Shown here in pieces: positions 1-5,894 of a stretch of DNA of 7,186 nt. Position 1 is the stretch's first letter. The number at the start of each line of letters is the position of its first letter. The notes under the pieces were generated by a model that was not told the origin of the DNA, did not search any database, and worked only from the letters and a program-made list of their open reading frames with translations. The position numbers and the translations under genes are program-made. The stretch comes from a gamma proteobacterium symbiont of Lucinoma myriamae. GTDB lineage: Bacteria > Pseudomonadota > Gammaproteobacteria > GRL18. The stretch spans positions 1 to 7,186 of the forward strand of contig JAHXIM010000215.1 of NCBI GenBank assembly GCA_025655635.1, read 5' to 3'.

Positions 1-85
1 CAACAATCAGAATTGATGAGAGTGAAATGAAAACGCTCTGTACTATTTAATTGAAAACAATTTGAGTTCTTATCCAGATCTCAGG

Positions 86-496
86 TTAACTTAAGGCATT
101 ATTCAATGGAGCAAGCAGGGCAATCAGAACTTTTTCAACAAATTCCAGTTCGTCTGGATTAAAACGAGTGCGACGTATTAATGAGATTTCACCTAAACTT
201 TTTTTTTGTAATACCAGATTATAGGAAAGCAAATGACGGCCTTTCGAGTTAACTGAGTGGGTATTGTGTGGTGAATGGTATATCACATCATCTAAATTTA
301 AAATGGGAACAATATCCAGTTTGAATAAGGTTATTAAATGATCTAAATCTAAAGTTGAATGCAGTTTATTAGCTAATTCCAATAGAGACTGTTTATCTGC
401 ATTGAGATTATCAATTGTTTTGTTAATTCTATTGTCTTGAAAATTCATTCCAAGTGCGTTTGAACCTTTTACAATAGATAATGTTGGAGTAACCAT
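86..496 (-). CDS. Stand-alone GAF-like sensory domain protein (no output domain)
   Basis: This 136-residue cytoplasmic protein has no signal peptide or membrane segment. Residues about 25-60 form a helix with the pattern LLELANKLHSTLDLDHLI. It is followed by a mixed alpha/beta region containing RHLLSYNLVL (87-96), SLGEISLIRR (100-109) and a final helix FNPDELEFVEKVLIALLAPLNNAL (112-135, written as one helix with F112, E116, E121, P130 and N133 as landmarks). I recall this pattern from GAF-like input domains that precede GGDEF domains in gammaproteobacterial diguanylate cyclases, where a helix ending in PLRNAL leads into the catalytic part. Here the chain stops right after that helix, and the 85 bases beyond encode nothing resembling GGDEF in any frame, so it looks like a complete single-domain protein. 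An AGGGTG ribosome binding site (504-509) lies 7 nt before the ATG and fixes the start. Ligand and partner are unknown. The family call is moderately sure, the function is not. Confidence 0.72.
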   Translation of the reverse strand: MVTPTLSIVKGSNALGMNFQDNRINKTIDNLNADKQSLLELANKLHSTLDLDHLITLFKLDIVPILNLDDVIYHSPHNTHSVNSKGRHLLSYNLVLQKKSLGEISLIRRTRFNPDELEFVEKVLIALLAPLNNALS

Positions 497-522
497 TTTA
501 CTTCACCCTATAAAGAATTTAG

Positions 523-551
523 TTTATAGTATGCTTATTACGCGCCAACAA
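523..551 (-). promoter_or_regulatory. Likely sigma70 promoter for the GAF-like gene
   Basis: On the minus strand, TTGTTG (546-551) and TATAAA (523-528) are separated by exactly 17 bp. Transcription would start near 516 and give a leader of about 20 nt that contains the AGGGTG ribosome binding site. The match is reasonable, but the region is very AT-rich, so chance matches are common. Confidence 0.42.
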
Positions 552-640
552 TGAATTAAATTTAATAATAATATAAATAACAATAGCTTAAATCATTTTT
601 TATCTTTTTTTTAATGAGGTGACTGATTATTGACGCTGGA

Positions 641-670
641 TTGAGGAAGCTGTTTGCCTCTGTTTATATT
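641..670 (+). promoter_or_regulatory. Candidate promoter for the tandem thioredoxin gene
   Basis: TTGAGG (641-646) and TATATT (665-670) are 18 bp apart, about 65 nt before the start codon at 737. A second -35-like hexamer, TTGACG (630-635), has no well-placed -10. The rest of the 497-736 gap is AT-rich without a clear hairpin or repeat. Confidence 0.33.
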
Positions 671-736
671 ATAAATATCGAATATCTTGTTCATTTTTTT
701 ATTCTTTCTGCTTATAAATTCTGAGGGTAGTGTTTT

Positions 737-1792
737 ATGAAAAAACTAATCTTTATTTATCTCATGCTTATGATTGCTGCTAATGTATTTTCAGCCAGTG
801 AGGGTGCTTTGGATCAGGGAATGATCAATCCGGGCTATTATGAAAAGCCTGATTGGTTTAAAGATTCATTTTTAGAACTGACAGCTGATCTGGACGATGC
901 AAATGAACAGGGTAGGCAGCTTATTTTATATTTTCATCAGGATGGTTGCCCTTATTGCAAGAAATTATTGGATGACAACTTTACTCGTAAAGATATTGTC
1001 AGCAAGATGAGTCAGAAGTTTGATTTGTTAGAAATTAATATGTGGGGTGATAAAACTGTGACCTTGCTGTCAGGAAAAGAGGTGTCAGAAAAAGAATTTG
1101 CCAGACAGATGAGGATTATATTCACACCGACTCTGATTATACTTGATGAGAAAGGGAAGGAGCAATTTAGAATGAATGGCTACTATGCTCCAGATAAATT
1201 TTCTGCAGCATTAGACTATGTTTTGCTCAAGACGGAAGAAAAAGTCTCTTTTAATGACTTTTATCGTCAACAGCAGAAACAAACACAAATACAGCCTAAA
1301 TCTAAATTACATACAGAGGCATTTATTAATCAGACTAATGATCTGTCCAGTTTAATTAAAGAGAGCAAAAAGCCTGTTATGATTTTGTTTGAACAAGCAG
1401 ACTGTTCAGAATGTGATGAGCTTCATGGTGATATTTTTAGACGCCTTCCAGTTTATAAACAGCTTCAGCAATTTTCTGTGGCTCAGATAAATATTAATTC
1501 AAATACTAAAATTATCACCCCTGATGGCCAGACTATGACACAAAAGCAATTTGCAGATAGCTTAAATATTCAATATACGCCATCAATCTTTTTTTATGGT
1601 AATGATGCCAAGTACTCAAAGAAACGTTTAATGTTTCGTTCTGAAGGTTATTTGAAAGGCTTTCATATACAAGCATTATTAGACTATATAAGCAGTGGTG
1701 CTTATCTCTACGAAACTGAGTTTCAACGCTTTGTACAACGTCGGGCAGATAAAATGCGAGAAGAAGGAATAACAGTAGAGTTGTGGGATTGA
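737..1792 (+). CDS. Exported protein with two tandem thioredoxin-fold domains (SoxW-like)
   Basis: The product has 351 residues. Residues 1-20 (MKK, a hydrophobic core, then VFSA) are a Sec signal peptide, so the protein is likely periplasmic. Domain 1 (about 40-165) has a CPYC redox motif at 71-74 and the thioredoxin cis-proline in FTPT at P131. Domain 2 (about 195-330) has CSEC at 223-226 and YTPS at P282. Spacing from the first Cys to the cis-Pro is 60 and 59 residues. Both domains carry the same insertion before the cis-Pro (GKEVSEKEFA at 113-122, GQTMTQKQFA at 264-273) and the same tail pattern, which indicates an internal duplication. The family is SoxW/TlpA-like thioredoxins that reduce or isomerise periplasmic disulfides, and SoxW is linked to sulfur oxidation. 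No sox or cytochrome maturation gene is visible here, so the substrate is unknown. A GAGGG site (723-727) lies 9 nt before the ATG. The gene ends one base from the convergent Smr gene. Confidence 0.88.
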   Translation: MKKLIFIYLMLMIAANVFSASEGALDQGMINPGYYEKPDWFKDSFLELTADLDDANEQGRQLILYFHQDGCPYCKKLLDDNFTRKDIVSKMSQKFDLLEINMWGDKTVTLLSGKEVSEKEFARQMRIIFTPTLIILDEKGKEQFRMNGYYAPDKFSAALDYVLLKTEEKVSFNDFYRQQQKQTQIQPKSKLHTEAFINQTNDLSSLIKESKKPVMILFEQADCSECDELHGDIFRRLPVYKQLQQFSVAQININSNTKIITPDGQTMTQKQFADSLNIQYTPSIFFYGNDAKYSKKRLMFRSEGYLKGFHIQALLDYISSGAYLYETEFQRFVQRRADKMREEGITVELWD

Positions 1793-1793
1793 T

Positions 1794-2333
1794 TCACATA
1801 CTTTTTATAATAATATAAAGTGCACCGTTCCCCCCATCCTTTGGTTGGGCAGAAGAAAAGGCTAATATTTCGGGGTGTTGTCTTAACCAGCTATTGACTT
1901 TATTTTTTAATACCGGCTTTTGTGCACTCGAGCGATACCCCTTACCATGAACTAACCGAATGCAGCGTATTTGCTGTTTTTGAGCAAAATTAATAAATTC
2001 TAATAAGGTTTCACGTGCCTCATCAATGCTTAAACCATGTAAATCTAAGTGATCATCAATGATGATTTTTCCCTGCCTTAACTGCTTCTGTGTTTTTAGC
2101 TGTAAGCCGGGACGGGCAAAAAAAATAAATTCTTCTCCCGATACTTCAGTGTTTTGCCATTCATCTGAGATATGAGCATGAGAAGCACCATCTTCATAAT
2201 GATTTTTATCTTTAAATGGACGAGTGTTTTTCGGGTTGGCATATAAATCAATACGATCATTTTTTATAGGTTTTACACCTTTAATCGCTTCCTGAAAACT
2301 GGAAAAACCCTGTTCTGTTTGCTTTTTAGTCAT
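1794..2333 (-). CDS. Smr-domain endonuclease (SmrA/SmrB type)
   Basis: This 179-residue soluble protein has a C-terminal Smr domain (about 93-177) with the hallmark LDLHG (96-100), HGKG (129-132) and GGNGALYIII (167-176) motifs. The stretch between them (PVLKNKVNSWL then AFSSAQPKDGG) is typical of the short gammaproteobacterial Smr proteins, which are about 180-190 residues long. The N-terminal 90 residues are charged, with an FSSFQEAIKGVKPIKNDRID element (10-29) that matches the usual N-terminal extension. In E. coli SmrB cleaves mRNA at collided ribosomes through this domain. The sequence here looks closer to the HGKG form seen in SmrA than to the HGHGK form of SmrB, so I give no symbol. 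The ATG at 2331-2333 has only a weak ribosome binding site, but an in-frame stop six codons upstream rules out a longer form. It is divergent from surE and convergent with the thioredoxin gene, with a one-base gap and no terminator. Confidence 0.9.
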   Translation of the reverse strand: MTKKQTEQGFSSFQEAIKGVKPIKNDRIDLYANPKNTRPFKDKNHYEDGASHAHISDEWQNTEVSGEEFIFFARPGLQLKTQKQLRQGKIIIDDHLDLHGLSIDEARETLLEFINFAQKQQIRCIRLVHGKGYRSSAQKPVLKNKVNSWLRQHPEILAFSSAQPKDGGNGALYIIIKSM

Positions 2334-2472
2334 TGAGTTATAGTAAAGTCAGTAAAATAGATAAAAAATGTCTGCAAATATATGAAAACTGTAATTTTTT
2401 AAGTATTATCTCATGTGGATTGAGGAAACAAAATTTTAACCTGAGTCTTTTTCATGTGAGGTGTATCTACAG

Positions 2473-2481
2473 TGCTATCAT
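2473..2481 (+). promoter_or_regulatory. Extended -10 promoter element for surE and the downstream operon
   Basis: The sequence TGCTATCAT is an extended -10 (TG, one base, then TATCAT). A weak -35 (TTCATG, 2451-2456) lies 19 bp upstream of the hexamer. Transcription would begin near 2488, about 30 nt before the surE ATG, leaving room for the ribosome binding site at 2501-2505. It is the best candidate in the 184-bp Smr-surE gap. No confident promoter for the Smr gene was found on the other strand. Confidence 0.4.
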
Positions 2482-2517
2482 CTTATACAGTCTAATCACT
2501 AAGGAAAAAGAATTTAC

Positions 2518-3267
2518 ATGCATATTCTTGTCAGTAATGATGATGGTTACTTAGCTGAAGGGCTTCATAGCCTTGTTGAACACCTGAGTCAAATTGCTCG
2601 TGTTACCGTTGTTGCACCTCAACATGATCGAAGTGGTGCTAGTAATTCATTGACTCTTGATCGTCCTTTATTACCGGAAACAGCAGATAATGGCTTTATT
2701 GCCATTAATGGTACGCCTACCGATTGTGTTCATATTGCGATTACGGCATTATTAAAGGATGATCCACCTGATATTGTTGTTTCCGGCATTAATCGCGGGC
2801 CTAATATGGGGGATGACATTCTATATTCCGGAACGGTAGCTGCGGCAACAGAAGGACGTTTTCTGGGATTACCTGCAATTGCTGTTTCTCTTGGCAGTTT
2901 TGAGGGGAAATATTTTCCTACAGCGGCAAAAGTTATTGTTAAAATCATCCAAAAATTGCAAACAGATCCTTTGACGGCTGATACAATTCTCAATATTAAT
3001 GTGCCGGATATTGAATATGACAAACTTGAATCGTTTAAGATCACTCGTTTGGGAAAAAGACATAAAGCAGAGCCTGCAGTGGAGGCTATTGATCCGCGCA
3101 ACCGAAAAGTATATTGGTTAGGGCCTGTTGGTGACGAAGCCGATGCAGGGCCTGGAACAGATTTTTTCGCACTGAGTCAAAATCAGGTGTCTATTACCCC
3201 GATTAAAATTGATTTGACAAACCATGATTTACTTAATTCTTTGAAACAATGGTTAAAAACCTTATAA
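2518..3267 (+). CDS. surE: 5'/3'-nucleotidase SurE (survival protein)
   Basis: SurE removes phosphate from 5'- and 3'-nucleoside monophosphates and can trim short polyphosphate. It is cytoplasmic and metal-dependent. The 249-residue length fits the family (253 in E. coli). The N-terminus MHILVSNDDGY carries metal ligands D8 and D9. S39 lies in DRSGAS and N92 in SGINRGPN, completing the expected metal site. GTPTDC (65-70) and the loop DDILYSGTVAAATEGR (99-114) are also diagnostic. The first residue matches family starts, and AAGGA (2501-2505) precedes the ATG by 12 nt, a rather long spacing. It is the first gene of the surE-pcm-yqaA-nlpD-rpoS cluster. In several gammaproteobacteria truD or ispF lies directly upstream, whereas here a divergent Smr gene occupies that place. 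The stop codon overlaps the start of a 17-codon mini-ORF (TAATG). Confidence 0.97.
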   Translation: MHILVSNDDGYLAEGLHSLVEHLSQIARVTVVAPQHDRSGASNSLTLDRPLLPETADNGFIAINGTPTDCVHIAITALLKDDPPDIVVSGINRGPNMGDDILYSGTVAAATEGRFLGLPAIAVSLGSFEGKYFPTAAKVIVKIIQKLQTDPLTADTILNINVPDIEYDKLESFKITRLGKRHKAEPAVEAIDPRNRKVYWLGPVGDEADAGPGTDFFALSQNQVSITPIKIDLTNHDLLNSLKQWLKTL

Positions 3268-3320
3268 TGAATAAACAATTTATGGAACAACTTATTGAAC
3301 ATAAGGCGATTAGTCTATGA
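3267..3320 (+). CDS. 17-codon mini-ORF bridging surE and pcm, possible translational coupler
   Basis: The reading frame MNKQFMEQLIEHKAISL starts with an ATG whose A is the last base of the surE TAA stop (TAATG). It ends in a TGA that overlaps the pcm ATG (ATGA at 3317-3320), so it fills the 49-bp gap exactly. It has no ribosome binding site of its own beyond the surE coding end, which fits reinitiation by ribosomes that have just finished surE. The pcm ribosome binding site AAGG (3303-3306) lies inside it. I know of no family for the peptide. It may be a coupling device rather than a functional protein, or the double overlap may be chance in AT-rich DNA. Confidence 0.35.
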   Translation: MNKQFMEQLIEHKAISL

Positions 3321-3979
3321 GTCTCTCTATACAAGGTGTAGGGATGACCTCACAACGAACCAGAGACCGCTTAATTCATATTCTCAAAGAGCAAAATATT
3401 CACAATAAAGATGTCCTGAATGCAATAGCATCAGTGCCCAGACACCTGTTTATTGATGAAGCGTTGTCTAGCAGAGCCTATGAAAATATCTCACTACCCA
3501 TTGGTCATGGTCAGACAATATCGCAACCTTATATGGTGGCACGTATGACAGAGCTTCTATTAGAAGGTGATTCTGTCAAGCGAGTACTTGAAGTAGGTAC
3601 TGGTTCAGGGTATCAAACGGCAATTTTATCAAAGTTAGTATTTAGTGTGTTTAGTGTCGAACGGATAAAGCCTTTGCTGGATAATGCCAAAGAAAAATTT
3701 CGACAACTCAGATTAAATAATGTCTTGACCCAGTATAGTGACGGTGGGTGGGGGTGGCCCCAAAAAGCACCTTTTGATGCAATCATTGTGACCGCAGCTC
3801 CAGAAACATTACCGACCTCCTTACTGGAACAATTAGTTGATGGTGGTAAATTGATCATTCCAATGGGAAGAAAAGGTGAACAGGAATTGTTGATTTTTTA
3901 CAGGGCGGGTAATAAGTTTCATAAAAAAACCTTGGAAAAAGTAAGTTTCGTACCTCTTCTCAAGGGAAAAATCTCATAA
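3317..3979 (+). CDS. pcm: Protein-L-isoaspartate O-methyltransferase
   Basis: Pcm uses S-adenosylmethionine to methylate abnormal L-isoaspartyl residues in aged proteins, which starts their conversion back to aspartate. The 220-residue protein shows the signature GQTISQPYMVA (65-75), SAM-binding motif I VLEVGTGSGYQTA (90-102), the acidic SVER segment with E115 that should contact the ribose, motif II FDAIIVTAA (153-161) and the usual end FVPLLKGKIS. It is about 12 residues longer than E. coli Pcm because of an N-terminal extension containing GVGMTSQRTRDRL, a form also seen in Pseudomonas-type Pcm. An in-frame TAG at 3311 limits any extension. AAGG (3303-3306) is 10 nt before the ATG at 3317, while the internal ATG at 3344 has no better site. 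It is second in the operon, after the mini-ORF, and ends in tandem TAATAA stops. Confidence 0.96.
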   Translation: MSLSIQGVGMTSQRTRDRLIHILKEQNIHNKDVLNAIASVPRHLFIDEALSSRAYENISLPIGHGQTISQPYMVARMTELLLEGDSVKRVLEVGTGSGYQTAILSKLVFSVFSVERIKPLLDNAKEKFRQLRLNNVLTQYSDGGWGWPQKAPFDAIIVTAAPETLPTSLLEQLVDGGKLIIPMGRKGEQELLIFYRAGNKFHKKTLEKVSFVPLLKGKIS

Positions 3980-4015
3980 TAATGTTTATTTTAAATTAAA
4001 GGTACATCTATCAAA

Positions 4016-4597
4016 ATGAAATTATTTTCAAAGTTATATGATAAAGTCATGAAATGGTCCCGTCATCCGCATGCAGAACGCTATTTGGCAGGTTTAAGTT
4101 TTGCAGAATCTTCTTTTTTTCCAATTCCTCCAGATGTCATGTTGGCACCGATGTCACTTGCACAAACTGATAAAGCGTTTCGGTTTGCTTTAATCGCGAC
4201 GGCTGCTTCAGTTCTGGGTGGAATTTCAGGATATGCTATCGGAACCTGGTTTTTTGATTTAATTCAACCACTTGTATCAAATGGGGGTCGTTGGGAACAT
4301 CATTATCTATTGGCCAAAGAATGGTTCTCAGAATGGGGTTTCTGGGCTATTTTTATTGCTGGTTTTTCACCGATTCCCTACAAGGTTTTTACCATTACTG
4401 CCGGTACAATCGGCATGTTATTTGTTCCTTTTTTTATGGCTTCTGTGATTGGCCGAGGGGCACGCTTTTTCTTAGTGGCGTCATTGATGAAATGGGGTGG
4501 TAAAGAAATGGAACTGAAATTAAAGAAATATATCGATATTTTGGGGTGGTTTGTCATAATTCTTGGGGTAATTGCTTATATTATTTATAAAATATAA
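4016..4597 (+). CDS. yqaA: YqaA-family DedA-like inner membrane protein
   Basis: This 193-residue polytopic membrane protein belongs to the YqaA branch of the DedA/SNARE-associated (VTT) superfamily, whose best studied members move lipids such as undecaprenyl phosphate across membranes. The specific substrate of YqaA is not established. The diagnostic segments are ESSFFPIPPDVML (31-43), a glycine-rich hydrophobic stretch (57-80), the re-entrant-like FSPIPYKVFTITAG (117-130), the GRGARFF motif (146-152) with R147 and R150, and a C-terminal hydrophobic helix (175-191). It is longer than the E. coli protein at both ends. The start is supported by AAAGG (3998-4002), though the 13-nt spacing is long. 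It sits between pcm and nlpD, transcribed with them, and its stop codon abuts the putative nlpD start region. Confidence 0.9.
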   Translation: MKLFSKLYDKVMKWSRHPHAERYLAGLSFAESSFFPIPPDVMLAPMSLAQTDKAFRFALIATAASVLGGISGYAIGTWFFDLIQPLVSNGGRWEHHYLLAKEWFSEWGFWAIFIAGFSPIPYKVFTITAGTIGMLFVPFFMASVIGRGARFFLVASLMKWGGKEMELKLKKYIDILGWFVIILGVIAYIIYKI

Positions 4598-4604
4598 GGG
4601 TATG

Positions 4605-5564
4605 ATGGCCTGTAAGCGATTAAAAAATAAGATGAATTTTGACATTTCTGACATTTTTAAGATTATGAGCCTGCTCTTCGCGGAGCAAAAAATCAAATCA
4701 AAAAATGTTTTTAGTGAAAAAGGGGTCGTCAGCCCGCTTTTGATACTGCTTGTTACTGTGTTTTTTATAACAGGCTGTAGTGCCACTTATGCGCCTGTAG
4801 AACACCGAAATGCGGCTTCTTATGGAGCTAAAAAATATGTTGGTAAAACACCGATATATCATAGAGTGAAGAAGGGAGATACGCTTTATTCTATCGCCTG
4901 GATGTATGGCCAGGATTATAAAAGTATTGCTTACAGAAATAATATTAAAGCACCTTATCGGATCTTTGTGGGAGATAAGCTTCGTTTAACGACGCAACGT
5001 TCAAGCACAGTTAAATCCAATCAGGCTAAAACAAGCAGTAAATCGAATAATAGTAAAAAAAGTTCATATAAAAAGAGAACACCGTCTAAGTATTCAAAAC
5101 AAGTGACTGTTAAGCGTTCTGCGGCTAAAAGTACAGGCAGTCAGAAAAAGATAAAGACAAAAAAGAGTACAAAAAACACAGCATATTCTGGATCTAAGCG
5201 ACTTGTCTGGAATTGGCCAGTGAAAGGAAAAGTGATTCAACGCTATTTACCAAAAAATGGTAAAAAAGGTATTGATATCAGCGCAGCAAAAGGGACTTTA
5301 ATAAAATCTGCTGAAGCAGGTAAAGTAGTTTATAGCGGGCAAGGTCTTGTTGGTTATGGGCGATTAATCATTATTAAACATAATGATACTTTTTTAAGTG
5401 CTTATGCATACAACCAAAATTTATTGGTTAATGAGGGGCAATTAGTAAAAAAAGGGCAAAATATCGCTCGGCTTGGGCGCTCGGGAACAGATCGGTATAA
5501 ATTACATTTTGAAATACGTAAAAATGGTAAACCAGTTAATCCAATGAGCTATCTGCCACACTAG
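4605..5564 (+). CDS. nlpD: Murein hydrolase activator NlpD (LysM/LytM lipoprotein)
   Basis: NlpD is an outer-membrane lipoprotein that activates the septal amidase AmiC. With the start chosen here (319 residues), the lipobox ITGC puts the lipidated cysteine at C58, followed by a LysM peptidoglycan-binding domain (about 86-128, HRVKKGDTLYSIAWMYG), a Lys/Ser-rich linker (130-200) and a LytM/M23 domain (about 202-319) ending in LHFEIRKNGKPVNPMSYLP. The catalytic site is degenerate: the zinc histidine is K221 in KKGID, and the AYAHN histidine of E. coli NlpD is Y269 (AYAYN). This agrees with a non-enzymatic activator. The start is uncertain. AAGGG (4596-4600) lies 4 nt before ATG 4605, but this leaves 57 residues before the lipid cysteine, too long for a normal signal. 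ATG 4665 gives 37 and has no ribosome binding site. TTG 4572 is a longer alternative. See the finding on a one-base frame difference near 4705. Confidence 0.92.
   Translation: MACKRLKNKMNFDISDIFKIMSLLFAEQKIKSKNVFSEKGVVSPLLILLVTVFFITGCSATYAPVEHRNAASYGAKKYVGKTPIYHRVKKGDTLYSIAWMYGQDYKSIAYRNNIKAPYRIFVGDKLRLTTQRSSTVKSNQAKTSSKSNNSKKSSYKKRTPSKYSKQVTVKRSAAKSTGSQKKIKTKKSTKNTAYSGSKRLVWNWPVKGKVIQRYLPKNGKKGIDISAAKGTLIKSAEAGKVVYSGQGLVGYGRLIIIKHNDTFLSAYAYNQNLLVNEGQLVKKGQNIARLGRSGTDRYKLHFEIRKNGKPVNPMSYLPH
4639..4666 (+). promoter_or_regulatory. Candidate promoter just upstream of nlpD
   Basis: A perfect TTGACA (4639-4644) is followed after 16 bp by GATTAT (4661-4666, four of six matches to TATAAT). The element overlaps a 9-bp-period repeat of TGACATTT (4640-4647 and 4649-4656). 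Transcription would start near 4673, directly at a short hairpin (TGCTC 4672-4676 with GAGCA 4683-4687). An nlpD promoter upstream of the gene is known in E. coli. If real, nlpD translation from this transcript must begin downstream of 4673. Confidence 0.36.
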
Positions 5565-5684
5565 TTTCCATTTGTATATAGTTTTAAATGATTTTTATTT
5601 TGGTGCCGGATATCAAACAATAGTCAGGAAAAGATAAGCATTAATAATTTTTGATAATTATTATATTAACTGTATTAATGTTGT

Positions 5685-5714
5685 TTGATGAGATGACCAT
5701 GAAAGTGTTATAGT
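5685..5714 (+). promoter_or_regulatory. Likely rpoS promoter with extended -10
   Basis: TTGATG (5685-5690) and TATAGT (5709-5714) are 18 bp apart, and the -10 is preceded by TG one base away (TGTTATAGT), an extended -10. Transcription would start near 5721 and give a leader of about 174 nt before the rpoS ATG at 5895. It is the strongest promoter match in the nlpD-rpoS gap. Confidence 0.5.
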
Positions 5715-5725
5715 GAACTTAGATT

Positions 5726-5749
5726 TTAATCATAGTTATTAATCATAGT
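5726..5749 (+). repeat. Tandem 11-bp direct repeat at the start of the rpoS leader
   Basis: TTAATCATAGT occurs at 5726-5736 and again at 5739-5749, a period of 13 bp, starting about 5 bp after the predicted transcription start. The copies are identical. They could bind a regulator on DNA or affect the RNA leader, but neither is shown. Confidence 0.7.
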
Positions 5750-5894
5750 GTAGCTAAGCGTGGTGATTCTTATGTCTGGTTATTACAAATTAATTTTCAT
5801 CAGAGCTAAAAATTCAGCTTAGTGCTTTTTAATTCTGTTCATCAGATTATTAATCTAAGTAAGTAGCAGTACCAAAACTATAAGGATGGTTTTA

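Larger units (their letters stand above)
5565..5894 (+). promoter_or_regulatory. rpoS leader and intergenic region
   Basis: This 330-bp AT-rich stretch between nlpD and rpoS has no convincing coding sequence. It holds no clear terminator after nlpD, an AT-only inverted repeat (TAATAATT 5642-5649 with AATTATTA 5656-5663), the extended -10 promoter at 5685-5714, two 11-bp direct repeats just downstream of it, a second repeat TTCATCAGA (5796-5804 and 5838-5846), a small inverted repeat AGATT/AATCT (5844-5848, 5852-5856), and the rpoS ribosome binding site. An additional weaker promoter match is CTGCCA (5553-5558) with TATAGT (5577-5582). A long rpoS leader is a known site of post-transcriptional control in enterics, but no conserved small-RNA target can be recognised here. 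Confidence 0.6.

Noticed and set aside
1..85. 3' end of an upstream gene at the left edge
   Set aside because: Short open stretches end at 30 and 50 on the + strand, but they are too short to distinguish from chance and match nothing I recognise.
1800..1821. AT hairpin as bidirectional terminator between the convergent genes
   Set aside because: The stem is 5 bp of mostly A-T pairs with a long AT loop and lies within the Smr coding end. It is too weak to call.
2333..2554. 73-codon + strand ORF between the Smr gene and surE
   Set aside because: It lies in the divergent promoter region, overlaps the Smr start and the surE start in another frame, has no ribosome binding site and no family resemblance.
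2730..3101. 123-codon minus-strand ORF inside surE
   Set aside because: It is antisense to the most conserved part of surE, has no ribosome binding site and its content simply mirrors surE codons.
4672..4693. Terminator at the hairpin before nlpD
   Set aside because: The 5-bp stem is followed by A residues, not T, on the + strand, so it does not form an intrinsic terminator in the direction of the operon.
4714..4726. Canonical A-AAA-AAG programmed frameshift heptamer in nlpD
   Set aside because: The run has only five A preceded by G, so the heptamer is not perfect, and no strong stimulatory structure or upstream Shine-Dalgarno is evident. A one-base frame difference remains possible and is reported separately.
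5886..5888. Upstream in-frame ATG as the rpoS start
   Set aside because: Its first base is part of the AAGGA ribosome binding site, so it cannot use that site. ATG 5895 has ideal spacing.
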